DNA from: Carboxylicivirga litoralis
GTDB taxonomy: Bacteria; Bacteroidota; Bacteroidia; Bacteroidales; Marinilabiliaceae
Assembly: GCF_025499605.1 (NCBI RefSeq)
Contig: NZ_JAFMVC010000007.1
Location: 124,001 to 188,000 of the forward strand
Reading direction: 5' to 3'
DNA: 64,000 nucleotides
Positions 26,837 to 36,120 of the stretch are shown piece after piece (position 1 is the first letter of the stretch; every line of letters begins with the position of its first letter). The translations under genes and the position numbers were made by a program. The notes under the pieces are model-generated. The model searched no databases, was not told the origin of the DNA, and worked only from the letters and a program-made list of their open reading frames with translations.

Positions 26837-27634
26837 TTACAATGGAATATTAACCTCTATCTCCTTGCGCTCTTTATTCTTATCTACAAAGCGTTTTTTG
26901 GTAATCATATACATCAAGCCACTGAATTGGCGCGCTCCGTATGGACATACATCAATACAGCGTGTACAAGAGATGCACGCTTCTCTATCGGTTTTTTTAG
27001 GGTTGCTGGCATCAATTGCACCAACCGGGCAAGCCTGCACACAGCGTCCACAGAAATTGCAATCAGCATTGGCTTTGACTACTGGTGGAACAACGCCCTG
27101 TGCCCTGCTTGATATACTGCTATCTAATTTAAATACACCACCATTCATCAGGCGCGAGTGCATCACACTCTTTTTGCCAAACTGCTGGGCATTCTCCAAA
27201 TCTCTGGCATCGGGTCGCCCTTTGCCCAACTCGGGAAATAAGGAGTGACGCGACACAAAGGCACCTGAACTAATTGGAACAAACCCAGCTTTAACACAAA
27301 TGTTACTTAACTCGCTCAGCGTATTTTCGTAATGACAGTTACCATAAGCACAAGCCACAATTGCACGAGCCCCATTACCTTTAATCTGAGAGATATATTG
27401 AGCGGCTAATTCAGGAACACGACCAGAGAAGGCTGGCACACCAACTACTACAATATCTGATGAAGTCAATTCTATTGGGTGGTGCAAGCCCTGGGTAATA
27501 TCATGGACCATGAACTCACCTGATATACCGCTGGCAATTGCTTCAACAATTTTCTTGGTGGATCGGGCCGGGCTAAAATAGATAGCATGAACTTTTTTGT
27601 TAGCCAATTCTACGGTTTCTATACGCTGTAACAT
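26837..27634 (-). CDS. EFR1-type flavodoxin-ferredoxin protein
   Basis: A 265-residue protein. The N-terminal 160 residues are flavodoxin-like, with the FMN phosphate loop at FSPARSTKKIVEAIA. The C-terminal part has two [4Fe-4S] motifs, CNFCGRCVQACP and CISCTRCIDVCP. It is a soluble electron carrier common in anaerobes (EFR1 family). Partner enzymes are unknown; anaerobic life and the ferredoxin-linked enzymes elsewhere in the window fit. The phosphate-binding loop is a variant of the usual flavodoxin T/S-rich loop. An antisense ORF overlapping it is not a gene. Confidence 0.85.
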   Translation of the reverse strand: MLQRIETVELANKKVHAIYFSPARSTKKIVEAIASGISGEFMVHDITQGLHHPIELTSSDIVVVGVPAFSGRVPELAAQYISQIKGNGARAIVACAYGNCHYENTLSELSNICVKAGFVPISSGAFVSRHSLFPELGKGRPDARDLENAQQFGKKSVMHSRLMNGGVFKLDSSISSRAQGVVPPVVKANADCNFCGRCVQACPVGAIDASNPKKTDREACISCTRCIDVCPYGARQFSGLMYMITKKRFVDKNKERKEIEVNIPL

Positions 27635-27873
27635 GGGTCTTGTCTATCAGCTGCTAAACAGCTGTGATATTTGACAGCAAAATTATTGGATAATAGCCCC
27701 TTAGAAATTGATGAAAGTCATGCTTTTATTATGTTGCGCAACAGATTCAGTTAAAAGTGTTTAAAAGATGGATTTTTGTGTGGAGTTGGTGAATGGGTTA
27801 ACTGTAGAACTGATAAATTGAAACAGGAGAAACATCTTACTATAAATAGAGATCCCTTACATCATATATCTCT

Positions 27874-28263
27874 TTACTCTACCTCTAAAAAGGTTTTGAT
27901 CGCCCCAAGGTAATAGTCGTTCCAGCCTTCCACGATATCTTCATAAGCTTCATCAGGAATATTCGTATGCAATAAATCAATTTGCACTTTAGAGCCTCCC
28001 TGCGAAAAAAACTTTAAGGTAACGATAGATGGCTCATCCTGTTCGCCAAAATACCACTCTTGTACAATCTTTTTCTCTTCCTCTACTTCCAAAACACGGC
28101 CGGCAATATCACCTTCCCAAAGTGAGAACTCAGAATTAGGTTCCTTGCTCATCACTGCCGGATAACCACTCCACAATTCAATGGTGAATGGATTGATAAA
28201 GGCAGCAAAAGCATCCTCCATCTCAGCTTTTACTTTGATGCGCGTTTTAAAGTCTTTGTACAT
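27874..28263 (-). CDS. SRPBCC/AHSA1-like START-fold protein
   Basis: A 129-residue protein. The pattern FKTRIKVKAEMEDAFAAFINPFTIELWSG followed by GDIAGRVLEVEEEKKIVQEWYFGE and a final amphipathic helix (AYEDIVEGWNDYYLGAIKTFLEV) is typical of the Activator-of-Hsp90-homologue branch of SRPBCC proteins, a hydrophobic-ligand fold. No pocket residue identifies a ligand. It is flanked by long AT-rich gaps, so probably monocistronic. Confidence 0.8.
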   Translation of the reverse strand: MYKDFKTRIKVKAEMEDAFAAFINPFTIELWSGYPAVMSKEPNSEFSLWEGDIAGRVLEVEEEKKIVQEWYFGEQDEPSIVTLKFFSQGGSKVQIDLLHTNIPDEAYEDIVEGWNDYYLGAIKTFLEVE

Positions 28264-28637
28264 GGCTTATTCTTTTCAGCAAAGAAAGGGAAAAATGACG
28301 AATTGTTAAACTGAAAAATCGTCGAATCGGTGAACTGATAAACTGAATTTATACTGGATACTTTTTCGGATTTCGAACTTACTACTTTGGACTTATAAAA
28401 TTGTTGAAAAGATTATGAGTTGAGAAGTTGGACAAGAAACCCAAAACAAGATTAACTGGGAAACTGTAAAATTGAAGAATTGTTAAGCTGTAAAACCGAG
28501 AAACTGTTAATTTGTTGATGTGTTAATTGGCTGAACTGGGAACCGAAAACTGGGAACTCGAAACACTTCAATCAAAAAAGAACCTGCAACAAACTGCTGC
28601 AAGCTCCTATGTCCAAACCCGACCTGATTGTAATATT
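28264..28637. repeat. Low-complexity AACTG-rich interval
   Basis: No gene. AACTG or close variants (AAACTGTAAA, GAACTGGGAA, GATAAACTGAA) recur about ten times in a degenerate, unphased way from 28300 to 28560. Similar words occur at 27790-27830, before the 27874 gene. The pattern suggests decay by replication slippage rather than a defined repeat array. Confidence 0.4.
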
Positions 28638-29009
28638 TTAAATGCCCAATGCCTTTGTTAAATCGGTCACCCGATTAAAATGAACTTTAGAGATGTCTTC
28701 CATCTTGGCTCTTAACTCTTCATGATCTCGATAATACTGATGTTTTTGAGTAATGGGAAAATCCTTGTTATAGAACTGTAATTCGTTCTCTTGCACCTTT
28801 ATTCGGTTCGCCAATTTATTAAGCTGTTCAGTATGCTCATCCAGCACCATCAATTCAACCGTGTTCAGCTCAACAATGTTTTGCTCATGCTTCACTTCAT
28901 TATTTCTATCCTTCAATATATCAATCTCTTTCACAAATAGCGCCAGGCGATTTTTCCAAAGCTTATATTCAAAATCAAGATCGATTAAGTTGATATTACC
29001 CCCTTTCAT
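28638..29009 (-). CDS. Small coiled-coil protein of unknown function
   Basis: A 123-residue, highly charged and helical protein: ENE..KHEQN.., EHTEQLNKLANRIKVQENELQFY. It lacks signal peptide and membrane segments. Heptad-like Leu/Ile spacing suggests a dimeric coiled coil. No family recognised. It lies 165 bp downstream of bioD in the same direction but is probably transcribed separately; it may be missing from related genomes. Confidence 0.55.
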   Translation of the reverse strand: MKGGNINLIDLDFEYKLWKNRLALFVKEIDILKDRNNEVKHEQNIVELNTVELMVLDEHTEQLNKLANRIKVQENELQFYNKDFPITQKHQYYRDHEELRAKMEDISKVHFNRVTDLTKALGI

Positions 29010-29173
29010 AGTGTTCGGTTTTAATCATTAGCATTAAAAAGTTAAGGAAAAAGAAAGAGAAATGCACGATTGAACACTGAAATTCGAGAAATTCTGTTTT
29101 AAAAGGGAGTTCAGGTTATTAGAGTACAGATGTCATCGCTTCAAGCGATAACATCTGTGGAGCTCTCTCTGTT

Positions 29174-29857
29174 TTATTCGATAAACCAGCCTTTCAACTG
29201 CAGTTTAACAGCTGTAGTATTAGCTTCTACGATTGGCACTTCGCCCCATAAAGCATTCGGAAAGTAACTATTCAGGCAGCGCTTCAGAACCCCGGCCGAA
29301 TCTTCTGTTATTTCTGGAGCAGTAATCGGATAATGATTGTAAATGACTCCGTACAAAGGAATGTTTCTGTTCTTCATGACTTCTAATGTAAGCAGCGTGT
29401 GATTAATAGAGCCCAGTCGTCCGGATGTCACTAAAATAACCGGAAAGTTATGCTTCTGGATATAATCCACCAGCATCAACTCATAATTTATCGGGACCAT
29501 TAAACCTCCAACACCTTCAAGTAAAACTGTTTCATACTGCTGTTCAATGGTGACAATCGCTTTATCTAATTGCTCTTTCTCAATCTGAGTCCCTTCCATT
29601 TCGGCTGCCAAATGCGGACTGGCAGGGAATTGAAATACATAAGGACAAGTTAGTCCTTGCTTATCTTCAGGCAACAAATCCAACCCCATCAAACGGCGGT
29701 GCACTTCAATATCTTCTGAAACGGTATCACAGCCCGTTTGCGATAGCTTCATTGTTATAACTTCTTGTTGCTGATCCTTTAAATATTTAGCCAACAATCC
29801 GGTAACAAAGGTTTTGCCGGCGTCAGTATCAATTGCTGTAATAAAATAAGTCGCCAT
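29174..29857 (-). CDS. bioD: Dethiobiotin synthase BioD
   Basis: A 227-residue ATP-dependent synthase. The N-terminus YFITAIDTDAGKTFVTGLLA carries the BioD P-loop (TDAGKT), and EGVGGLMVPIN is the conserved substrate loop. It closes the ureido ring of biotin, converting 7,8-diaminopelargonate and CO2 to dethiobiotin. Start overlaps the bioC stop by one base (TAATG). Last gene of the bio operon. Confidence 0.95.
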   Translation of the reverse strand: MATYFITAIDTDAGKTFVTGLLAKYLKDQQQEVITMKLSQTGCDTVSEDIEVHRRLMGLDLLPEDKQGLTCPYVFQFPASPHLAAEMEGTQIEKEQLDKAIVTIEQQYETVLLEGVGGLMVPINYELMLVDYIQKHNFPVILVTSGRLGSINHTLLTLEVMKNRNIPLYGVIYNHYPITAPEITEDSAGVLKRCLNSYFPNALWGEVPIVEANTTAVKLQLKGWFIE

Positions 29858-30645
29858 TATTTCTTTTTAAAAATCATTAAATAAGGATGGTAAGTAAGTG
29901 GATAGCCCTCAAGTTGAGCATACTTTTCGTAAGCTACTTCAAAAGCCTGCATTTTACCTTTGTTCCACTGACAGTTCGTAACACCGTTAACACCCGTGTA
30001 ACGCATATGCTTTAATATATCCATCGGCTTTTCAAACCACAACTGTTCTTGCCACTGCTCAAATTTCAAGAGCTCAAAATCACCTGCAGCCTCAATTATC
30101 TCTTCTATCGACTGATAAACAATTCCATTACCTGTAATATTCTTTACCTCTCGATAATTACCTGGGCCAAAGGACGATATCACCAAGTAACCATCCGGTT
30201 TTAAAATAGACGAAAGTTTGGAGAAAAACACCTGAAGCTGCAATACCCACTGGATGGTTGCCCCCGACCAGATACTATCCATCTGTTTAGGAAACTTTAA
30301 GTGCTCGGCATCCCCTGCTAAAAAAGTGTATTTAGAAACCTTGTTGTTTACGATAGCCTCAATCGTGCTACTCACCCCATCCACCAGATCGTTACCTATA
30401 TAAGTATCAGGTGCGAATTCATTCATCATTTCGCGAGTGAGCAATCCTGTGCCACAGCCAATTTCAAGACTATTTTGCTGATACTTCGGCAATACATCCT
30501 TAGCCATTTCCACCAGCCGAACTGCCATCTGCACTTGCACTTTGGCGTGAGCATCGTAGGTGGAAACAGCTGATCCAAAGCGTTTTTTCAATAAAGCCTT
30601 ATCAACCGTCTTTAATTCTCTTACTGTCTCTGTTGCTACTTGCAT
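29857..30645 (-). CDS. bioC: Malonyl-ACP O-methyltransferase BioC
   Basis: A 262-residue SAM-dependent methyltransferase. The early motif KKRFGSAVSTYDAHAKVQVQMA and SLEIGCGTGLLT (motif I) are diagnostic of BioC in a bio operon, followed by WSGATIQWV and a C-terminal region with YHPYLMIFKK. BioC methylates malonyl-ACP so that fatty-acid synthesis can extend it to pimeloyl-ACP methyl ester. The gene starts 5 bp after bioG and is coupled to bioD. Confidence 0.93.
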   Translation of the reverse strand: MQVATETVRELKTVDKALLKKRFGSAVSTYDAHAKVQVQMAVRLVEMAKDVLPKYQQNSLEIGCGTGLLTREMMNEFAPDTYIGNDLVDGVSSTIEAIVNNKVSKYTFLAGDAEHLKFPKQMDSIWSGATIQWVLQLQVFFSKLSSILKPDGYLVISSFGPGNYREVKNITGNGIVYQSIEEIIEAAGDFELLKFEQWQEQLWFEKPMDILKHMRYTGVNGVTNCQWNKGKMQAFEVAYEKYAQLEGYPLTYHPYLMIFKKK

Positions 30646-30650
30646 AATTT

Positions 30651-31319
30651 TTAAGATAAGTTGATAATGTCATACCAATTACTGAAATCATAAAAACAAA
30701 AATGGCCGCCTGACACTTTAACTACATCAGCTTTACCTTCCCAATAGCTAAGCTGGTTGGATGCCGAAAAAATCAAATCACTACGACCTATAACAGCAGT
30801 ATTATAGAAATCGTCTTTTAACTTCTGAACCTTAAAATGCTGAAGTAATAAAAACAACTCGTTCTTTACCTCATCGAAACCGCGTTGAGGCTTATTATCA
30901 ACAAACTGTTTCCAATGGCTTTTATCCGAAAACATACGACGCTGAAACTTTTCTAAATTTTTATCATTTAAACCGGATAGCGTTCCCAGGGCAATTGGCG
31001 CCGGAATACCAAATTCTTTATCAACAGGTTGTAAAGTGCCGTTTATCGCGATGGTATGCCGCAACGTTTCTTTTAATGGATACAATGCTACCTGCGCCAC
31101 CCAAACACCAAAAGACCAGGCTACAACCGATATTTTCTGATAAACTTCCATAAACTCGAACACCTCCTCCGGCATGGTTAAGTCACGATAATCATTCAAC
31201 ATCAACACATCACATTCTCCACTCTTCAAAGGAGAAAAAGGATACTCATCACAACTCCATCCATTAAAAAAGAGGATGAGATGGTGCGAATTCTTCTTAT
31301 GCAACCAACTATATTTCAT
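30651..31319 (-). CDS. bioG: Pimeloyl-ACP methyl ester esterase BioG (DUF452)
   Basis: A 222-residue alpha/beta-hydrolase. LILFFNGWSCDEYPF is the DUF452 signature with the oxyanion region; VAWSFGVWVA holds the nucleophile Ser in a W-S-F-G elbow. Asp is likely in GRSDLIFS and His in GGHFCFYD. BioG replaces BioH in many bacteria and removes the methyl ester to release pimeloyl-ACP for BioF. It overlaps the end of bioF by 11 bp and comes before bioC. Confidence 0.9.
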   Translation of the reverse strand: MKYSWLHKKNSHHLILFFNGWSCDEYPFSPLKSGECDVLMLNDYRDLTMPEEVFEFMEVYQKISVVAWSFGVWVAQVALYPLKETLRHTIAINGTLQPVDKEFGIPAPIALGTLSGLNDKNLEKFQRRMFSDKSHWKQFVDNKPQRGFDEVKNELFLLLQHFKVQKLKDDFYNTAVIGRSDLIFSASNQLSYWEGKADVVKVSGGHFCFYDFSNWYDIINLS

Positions 31320-32481
31320 TGTTTTGATTTTTACACTCAGGAATAAACTGCATTAATTTTTCTAAAGCACTGATGGACATATCAGCCGTTAACGAGATTC
31401 GTAGACGCGTAGTATTAACCGGCACGGTAGGCGGGCGAATCGGAAACACCAGAAATCCTTCTTTGTACATATGCTCCGACAACTGCACTGCCACCTTGTT
31501 ATCTCCCACCATCACTGGCACAATATGGCTTTTATGAACATTGTAGCCTTTTGCCGACAGGGCTTTATGCATATAAGTGGATAATATATTCAGTTGCTGT
31601 CGTTGCGGCTTTAACGCCGGCATGCGTTCAATGATAAATTTGGTCCATGCCATATTAACCGGCGGCAAGGCAGTTGTATAAATTAATGTTCGGGCTTTGT
31701 TGACCAGCAACCTCTTCAACGTAGAATTCATAATGGCAAAAGCACCAACAGATGCATAAGCTTTACCCATGGTGCCAACAACAATATCGATTCGCTCTGC
31801 TACTTTTTGTTGCTCGCACAAACCTAAACCAGTATCACCAACAGCACCAACAGCATGTGCTTCATCCACATATAACAGGCAATCATATTGTTCTTTGAGT
31901 GCGACCAATTGCGCTAGATCAGCCGCATCACCATCCATGCTATATACCGACTCAACAACAATAAACACACGCTTATAGAGATGTCGCTTTTTCTCCAGTA
32001 AAGTGTTCAATTGCCCATAATCCAGATGGCGAAAACGCACATGATCCGCCTGGCTTAAACGAATACCATCAATGATACTGGCATGACACAGCTTATCCGA
32101 CAAAATTAAGTCACCCTTCTCCGTTAAAGCCGGCAAAATACCCATGTTGGCATGGTAGCCACTGTTAAAAAACAGGGCGGCATCTGCCTTGTAATACTGA
32201 CAAAGCAACTCCTCCACCTCCTCGTATAGTGCAGTGTTACCAGTTAACAATCGTGATGACGAAGCGCCAAAGCTCATCCATGCATCACCCTTCCAGGCCT
32301 GATGAATAAAGGCTTGCTTCAAAGCCATATCATTCGCCAGCCCCAGGTAATCGTTTGAAGCCAGGTTAATCAAGTCTTGCCCCCGATAGTTACAAGTAGC
32401 ACCTCCCTTTGCTTCAACAGCCCTCAATTCCCGCATCAGGCCAGCATCACGTATTTTTAACAACTGCTCATCGTAGTTCAT
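31309..32481 (-). CDS. bioF: 8-amino-7-oxononanoate synthase BioF
   Basis: A 390-residue PLP enzyme of the alpha-oxoamine synthase family. Seen: [11 protein letters not shown] near the N-terminus, [11 protein letters not shown]-like glycine loop, [10 protein letters not shown], and [12 protein letters not shown] with the Schiff-base Lys. It condenses pimeloyl-ACP with L-alanine. Start overlaps the bioA stop by four bases (ATGA). Confidence 0.95.
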   Translation of the reverse strand: MNYDEQLLKIRDAGLMRELRAVEAKGGATCNYRGQDLINLASNDYLGLANDMALKQAFIHQAWKGDAWMSFGASSSRLLTGNTALYEEVEELLCQYYKADAALFFNSGYHANMGILPALTEKGDLILSDKLCHASIIDGIRLSQADHVRFRHLDYGQLNTLLEKKRHLYKRVFIVVESVYSMDGDAADLAQLVALKEQYDCLLYVDEAHAVGAVGDTGLGLCEQQKVAERIDIVVGTMGKAYASVGAFAIMNSTLKRLLVNKARTLIYTTALPPVNMAWTKFIIERMPALKPQRQQLNILSTYMHKALSAKGYNVHKSHIVPVMVGDNKVAVQLSEHMYKEGFLVFPIRPPTVPVNTTRLRISLTADMSISALEKLMQFIPECKNQNNEI

Positions 32482-33767
32482 TTATTTCCCTCCTCTTTTA
32501 TAACCTGGCAAACAGCTTTGCATAACTTTTTTATCTCCTCATCACTAATAATAAAAGGCGGCATCAGATATACATTCCGACCAAAAGGACGCACCCACAC
32601 ACCCAACTCCACAAAACGTTTTTGTACAACGGCCATATCTACTGCCTTCTCCAGTTCTACAACCCCAATAGCACCCAAACAACGTACATCTTCGACATTG
32701 GATAATTCGGAACATTCACACAGTCCTGCTTCTAATTGCGACTCAATGTGCTTTACCTTCAATGGCCAATCTGATTGTAAAAGCAAATCAATACTGGCGT
32801 TGGCCACGGCACACGCCAATGGGTTACCCATAAAAGTAGGCCCATGCATAAACACTCCCGGTTCACCCTTGCTAATGGTCTCTGCCACTTCATCACTTGC
32901 TAAAGTAGCGGCAAAACTCATGTAACCGCCTGTGATGGCTTTTCCCAGGCACATGATATCCGGCTCAATACCTGAATGCTCACAAGCAAACATCTTTCCG
33001 GTACGGCCAAAACCAGTGGCAATTTCATCGGCAATTAACAGCACATTATAACGCTCACACATGGCTTTCAACTCCTTCAGGTAACTGGCAGAATAAAACC
33101 ACATACCACCTGCCCCCTGCACTATCGGCTCCAAAATAACTGCTGCAATCTCGGTATGATGGACATCCAGAATCTGGTGCATCGAATCCAGATCTGCCTG
33201 CACATCACTATCACCAAATCGACAGCGTAGTTGTTCTGCGAAAAAATGAACCGGTAAAGCCTTATTAAAGATATGATGCATGCCTGTTTCCGGGTCACAA
33301 ACTGACATGGCATTCCAGGTATCACCATGATAACCGGAACGAATGGTAGCAAATTTTGCTTTCTCGCTCTTCTCTTGTGCAATCCAGAACTGCAACGCCA
33401 TCTTCATCGCCACTTCCACAGCAACCGAACCCGAATCAGAATAAAACACTTTCTGCAATGACGGAGGGGTTAGCTCAATCAGCTTTTGCGTTAATTCAAC
33501 TGCCGGTTCGTGCGTTAAACCACCAAACATGATGTGCGACATGCTTTTTAATTGCTTCTCAAGGGCTGCATTTAAAACCGGATGATTGTATCCGTGGATG
33601 GCTGCCCACCACGATGACATACCGTCTGTCAGCTCTCTTCCATCTTTCAGATAAATGGTACACGCTTCGGCACGTTCAACCGGATAAACCGGTAAGGGGT
33701 CAAGCATTGAAGCATAGGGGTGCCAGATATGACGGCGATCGATATTTATTAGTTGCTGTGTATCCAT
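32478..33767 (-). CDS. bioA: Adenosylmethionine-8-amino-7-oxononanoate aminotransferase BioA
   Basis: A 429-residue class III aminotransferase. [38 protein letters not shown] and [10 protein letters not shown] (PLP Lys) are BioA hallmarks. It transfers the amino group of SAM to make 7,8-diaminopelargonate. I start it at the ATG at 33767 because GGAG sits 8 nt upstream, inside the end of bioB; a longer in-frame GTG (33785) lacks such a site. Four bases separate it from the bioB stop. Confidence 0.94.
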   Translation of the reverse strand: MDTQQLINIDRRHIWHPYASMLDPLPVYPVERAEACTIYLKDGRELTDGMSSWWAAIHGYNHPVLNAALEKQLKSMSHIMFGGLTHEPAVELTQKLIELTPPSLQKVFYSDSGSVAVEVAMKMALQFWIAQEKSEKAKFATIRSGYHGDTWNAMSVCDPETGMHHIFNKALPVHFFAEQLRCRFGDSDVQADLDSMHQILDVHHTEIAAVILEPIVQGAGGMWFYSASYLKELKAMCERYNVLLIADEIATGFGRTGKMFACEHSGIEPDIMCLGKAITGGYMSFAATLASDEVAETISKGEPGVFMHGPTFMGNPLACAVANASIDLLLQSDWPLKVKHIESQLEAGLCECSELSNVEDVRCLGAIGVVELEKAVDMAVVQKRFVELGVWVRPFGRNVYLMPPFIISDEEIKKLCKAVCQVIKEEGNK

Positions 33768-33771
33768 ACTA

Positions 33772-34737
33772 TTATCTCCCAACACTCAATGAAAAGCCGG
33801 CATTCTTAAATATTTCTTTATCCTGTGCAATGTTTGTTCCGACTGTTGTCAGGTAGTCACCAACCAAAGCTGCGCTAACACCCGCTTTTAAAACACGCTC
33901 TTGTATATGCGCGATCAACTGTCGCCCTCCTGCCAGTCGAATATTAGCCTGAGGGTTTATCATTCGAAACAGAGCAAACGAGGTCAGTACTTCTTCATCA
34001 CTCAGTGGAGCCACATCACCTATTTTAGTGCCTTCCACCTTCATCAAAATATTAATTGGTATCGAGCGGATATTTAATTCACACAGGGTAAAAGCCATCT
34101 CAATACGTTGCTCCATGGTTTCTCCCATGCCAATGATACCGCCAGAACAAACACCCATGCCCAGTTCTTGCGCCATTTTAATGGTTTTAATCTTCTCTTC
34201 CATCGTATGGGTAGTACAAAGGTACTTAAAGAATGAAGGAGCCGTCTCGATGTTACAATGGTAGTGCTTCACACCTGCCTCAACCAGTTTTTCCAGCTGC
34301 TCTTTTTTAAGCAATCCCATTGAAGCACACAGCTGTATATTCGATTGCTTACCAATCTTTTTATACACACCACACAACTCACCCAGGTTTTTATTGGAAA
34401 GAGCACGTCCGCTAGTCACCAGCGAAAACTTATTCACCCCTTGGTTGGCATTTTCCATCGCTTGCTGCTCGGCTACTTTCATATCAACCAGCTCGTATTC
34501 GTCTACTTTGGTTTTATGAAAAGCCGATTGGGCGCACCACTTACAGTCCTCTGAACAGCGTCCCGACCGCGCATTTAAGATGGAACAGGTATCCATTTTA
34601 TCGCCCATAAAATACTGTCGTATTTCATTGGCAACTGCATACAACTCCTCCTTATTTTCCATCGACACTAATGCCAATGCTTCTTTCAGTTCAATAGCAC
34701 CACCGCTTAATACTCGTTCTTTAATTTCCTGAATCAT
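33772..34737 (-). CDS. bioB: Biotin synthase BioB
   Basis: A 321-residue radical SAM enzyme. CSEDCKWC gives Cys61, Cys65 and Cys68 for the [4Fe-4S]-SAM cluster; [10 protein letters not shown] and the conserved ANIRLAGGR with the Arg of the [2Fe-2S] site follow. It inserts sulfur into dethiobiotin. I chose the ATG at 34737 (MIQEIKERV) since the longer ATG at 34776 would run through the terminator-like hairpin at 34747-34784 and add unrelated residues. First gene of bioBAFGCD. Confidence 0.95.
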   Translation of the reverse strand: MIQEIKERVLSGGAIELKEALALVSMENKEELYAVANEIRQYFMGDKMDTCSILNARSGRCSEDCKWCAQSAFHKTKVDEYELVDMKVAEQQAMENANQGVNKFSLVTSGRALSNKNLGELCGVYKKIGKQSNIQLCASMGLLKKEQLEKLVEAGVKHYHCNIETAPSFFKYLCTTHTMEEKIKTIKMAQELGMGVCSGGIIGMGETMEQRIEMAFTLCELNIRSIPINILMKVEGTKIGDVAPLSDEEVLTSFALFRMINPQANIRLAGGRQLIAHIQERVLKAGVSAALVGDYLTTVGTNIAQDKEIFKNAGFSLSVGR

Positions 34738-34746
34738 ACCGTATAA

Positions 34747-34784
34747 AATAAAAAACCGCCAACAGGACAAGCCCATTGACGGTT
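34747..34784 (-). terminator. Terminator-like hairpin just upstream of bioB
   Basis: On the minus strand, AACCGTCAA (34784-34776) pairs with TTGGCGGTT (34762-34754), 8 of 9 positions, followed by a T-run. It lies 8 bp after the stop of the small upstream gene and 10 bp before the bioB ATG. It either ends the upstream transcript or attenuates bio expression. Confidence 0.65.
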
Positions 34785-34791
34785 CGAAATA

Positions 34792-35088
34792 TTATCTTCG
34801 TTTCTTATATGCACCAATAACTACATCAGCGTTACTTACTAATGTGATTAATTCAAGCTCAACCAACTCCTGTTCATTACCTTCCTCCTCTTCCAAAGAC
34901 TTTAATGCCAGTTGAAGCTCTGTTTCAATATGCAATATCAATTGCCCGATACACTGCAACAGTACCACTGATAAACGCCCGATATGCACCACAAACCCCA
35001 GCGAACCAAAGATGGCATAGCCCTTACGACTCCACCTTTTAAATACACCTGCTGAACGATGTTTGTTGTTTGCTATCGGATAATTCAT
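34792..35088 (-). CDS. Small conserved protein upstream of bioB
   Basis: A 98-residue protein starting at ATG 35088 (an upstream GTG is also in frame). Notable is FKRWSRKGYAIFGSLGFVVHIGRLSVVLLQ, a basic then hydrophobic stretch. I have seen similar RWSRKxYAxFxSLG proteins encoded in other Bacteroidota next to vitamin or TonB genes, but know no function. The C-terminal half is acidic (LEEEEGNEQELVELEL) and ends GAYKKRR. Being directly before the bio operon it may take part in biotin metabolism; the hairpin between them argues for partly separate expression. Confidence 0.65.
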   Translation of the reverse strand: MNYPIANNKHRSAGVFKRWSRKGYAIFGSLGFVVHIGRLSVVLLQCIGQLILHIETELQLALKSLEEEEGNEQELVELELITLVSNADVVIGAYKKRR

Positions 35089-35130
35089 GGCCACAAAACT
35101 AATGCTAAGTTTTTACTTCTGGAAAATAAT

Positions 35131-35366
35131 ACCCTGAATTCGACGTAAAATTTCTGATTCAGATCGCTTATAAATAGTGAGTTTCAATCGAAAATTATGA
35201 AAGAATAGCGGGCTATTTTGAATAATTTTCGGGAAGAAAATTGCTGTTTATAAGTGAAACATCTATGCTTTATCATAAAAAACTAATCTACTGCAAAATT
35301 TGCCTTGTATATCAACCCTTTATGACAATCTGAATTCTGAAATTTAAATCGAACTCAGGTTAATAC
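35131..35366. repeat. MITE-like repeat, copy 1 (236 bp)
   Basis: About 90% identical by eye to 62184-62453. It has imperfect terminal inverted repeats of about 30 bp: the left end begins CCTGAATTCGAC and the right end reads TCGAACTCAGG. An internal stem (AAAATTAT...ATAATTTT around ATAGCGGGCTAT) is conserved. It has no coding capacity and lies upstream of the small bio-linked gene. The rest of 35095-35535 is AT-rich with the terminator at 35485. Confidence 0.75.
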
Positions 35367-35484
35367 AAATTGCTTTGCAACATATCTTCCTAAAATTGGT
35401 TAAAACATTTTAGTCATCAACTACCCTAAGGCAGTATAATACTGCAACTTTGCGTTCTAAAGGTTTCACTAACGTAACTATACT

Positions 35485-35514
35485 AAAAGAGCGCATCAAA
35501 CGATGCGCTCTTTT
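35485..35514 (-). terminator. Intrinsic terminator of the 2-oxoacid oxidoreductase operon
   Basis: A perfect 13-bp stem (AAAAGAGCGCATC and its complement) with loop AAAC; the paired A/T ends supply the T-run on the minus strand. It lies 21 bp after the gamma-subunit stop. Confidence 0.88.
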
Positions 35515-35535
35515 AACTTTATGAACAAGTGGAAT

Positions 35536-36090
35536 CTATTCCACCAACGAAACTTCTTTTATGATTTCACCACCTCGAGAAATCGCTTTCTCGTTCATCG
35601 GAATCAAGTGATGGTGACGCTCTGGTAATGACTTCTTCAAACCAGCGATTACATTTTCCATTTTAACAATAGGCTTCACCTGAAGGTAACCACCTAACAC
35701 AATCATGTTAAATGTTTTAACAGCATGCATGCGTGCTGCTTCTTCAGTGGCATCCACACGGTAAATGTTGATATCTGTACGTTCAGGATGACGAGTGATA
35801 CCGTTTCCGTCATAAATTAAGGTACCACCTGGCTTCACATCCTTTTCAAACTTATCCATCGACTGCTGGTTAAGAATGATGGCCGTATCATATTCATGTA
35901 AAATTGGTGAGCTGATGCGGTCGTCACTTAAAATAACGGTTACGTTAGCTGTACCACCACGCATCTCTGGTCCGTAAGCTGGCATCCACGATACTTCCAT
36001 ATCTTGCATTACGCCTGAATAAGCTAAAATCTTACCCATTGAAAGTACACCCTGTCCACCAAATCCGGCTATTACTATTTCTTCTTTCAT
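35536..36090 (-). CDS. 2-oxoacid:ferredoxin oxidoreductase, gamma subunit
   Basis: A 184-residue protein. IVIAGFGGQGVLSMGKILAYSG is the characteristic gamma-domain start, followed by PAYGPEMRGGTANV and the YDTAIILNQ region. This subunit helps form the CoA-binding site in four-subunit PFOR-type enzymes (VOR/KOR/OGOR). It lies 30 bp downstream of the beta gene and ends the operon before a strong terminator. Confidence 0.92.
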   Translation of the reverse strand: MKEEIVIAGFGGQGVLSMGKILAYSGVMQDMEVSWMPAYGPEMRGGTANVTVILSDDRISSPILHEYDTAIILNQQSMDKFEKDVKPGGTLIYDGNGITRHPERTDINIYRVDATEEAARMHAVKTFNMIVLGGYLQVKPIVKMENVIAGLKKSLPERHHHLIPMNEKAISRGGEIIKEVSLVE

Positions 36091-36120
36091 TTGTTTACAA
36101 TTTTAAAAGATTAAACCGAA

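Noticed and set aside
26742-27248. 168-codon plus-strand frame
   Set aside because: It overlaps the flavodoxin-ferredoxin gene in antisense, and the translation has no recognisable domain.
34738-34776. Longer N-terminus for BioB from ATG 34776
   Set aside because: It would translate through a terminator-like hairpin and adds residues not found in BioB; ATG 34737 fits the family.
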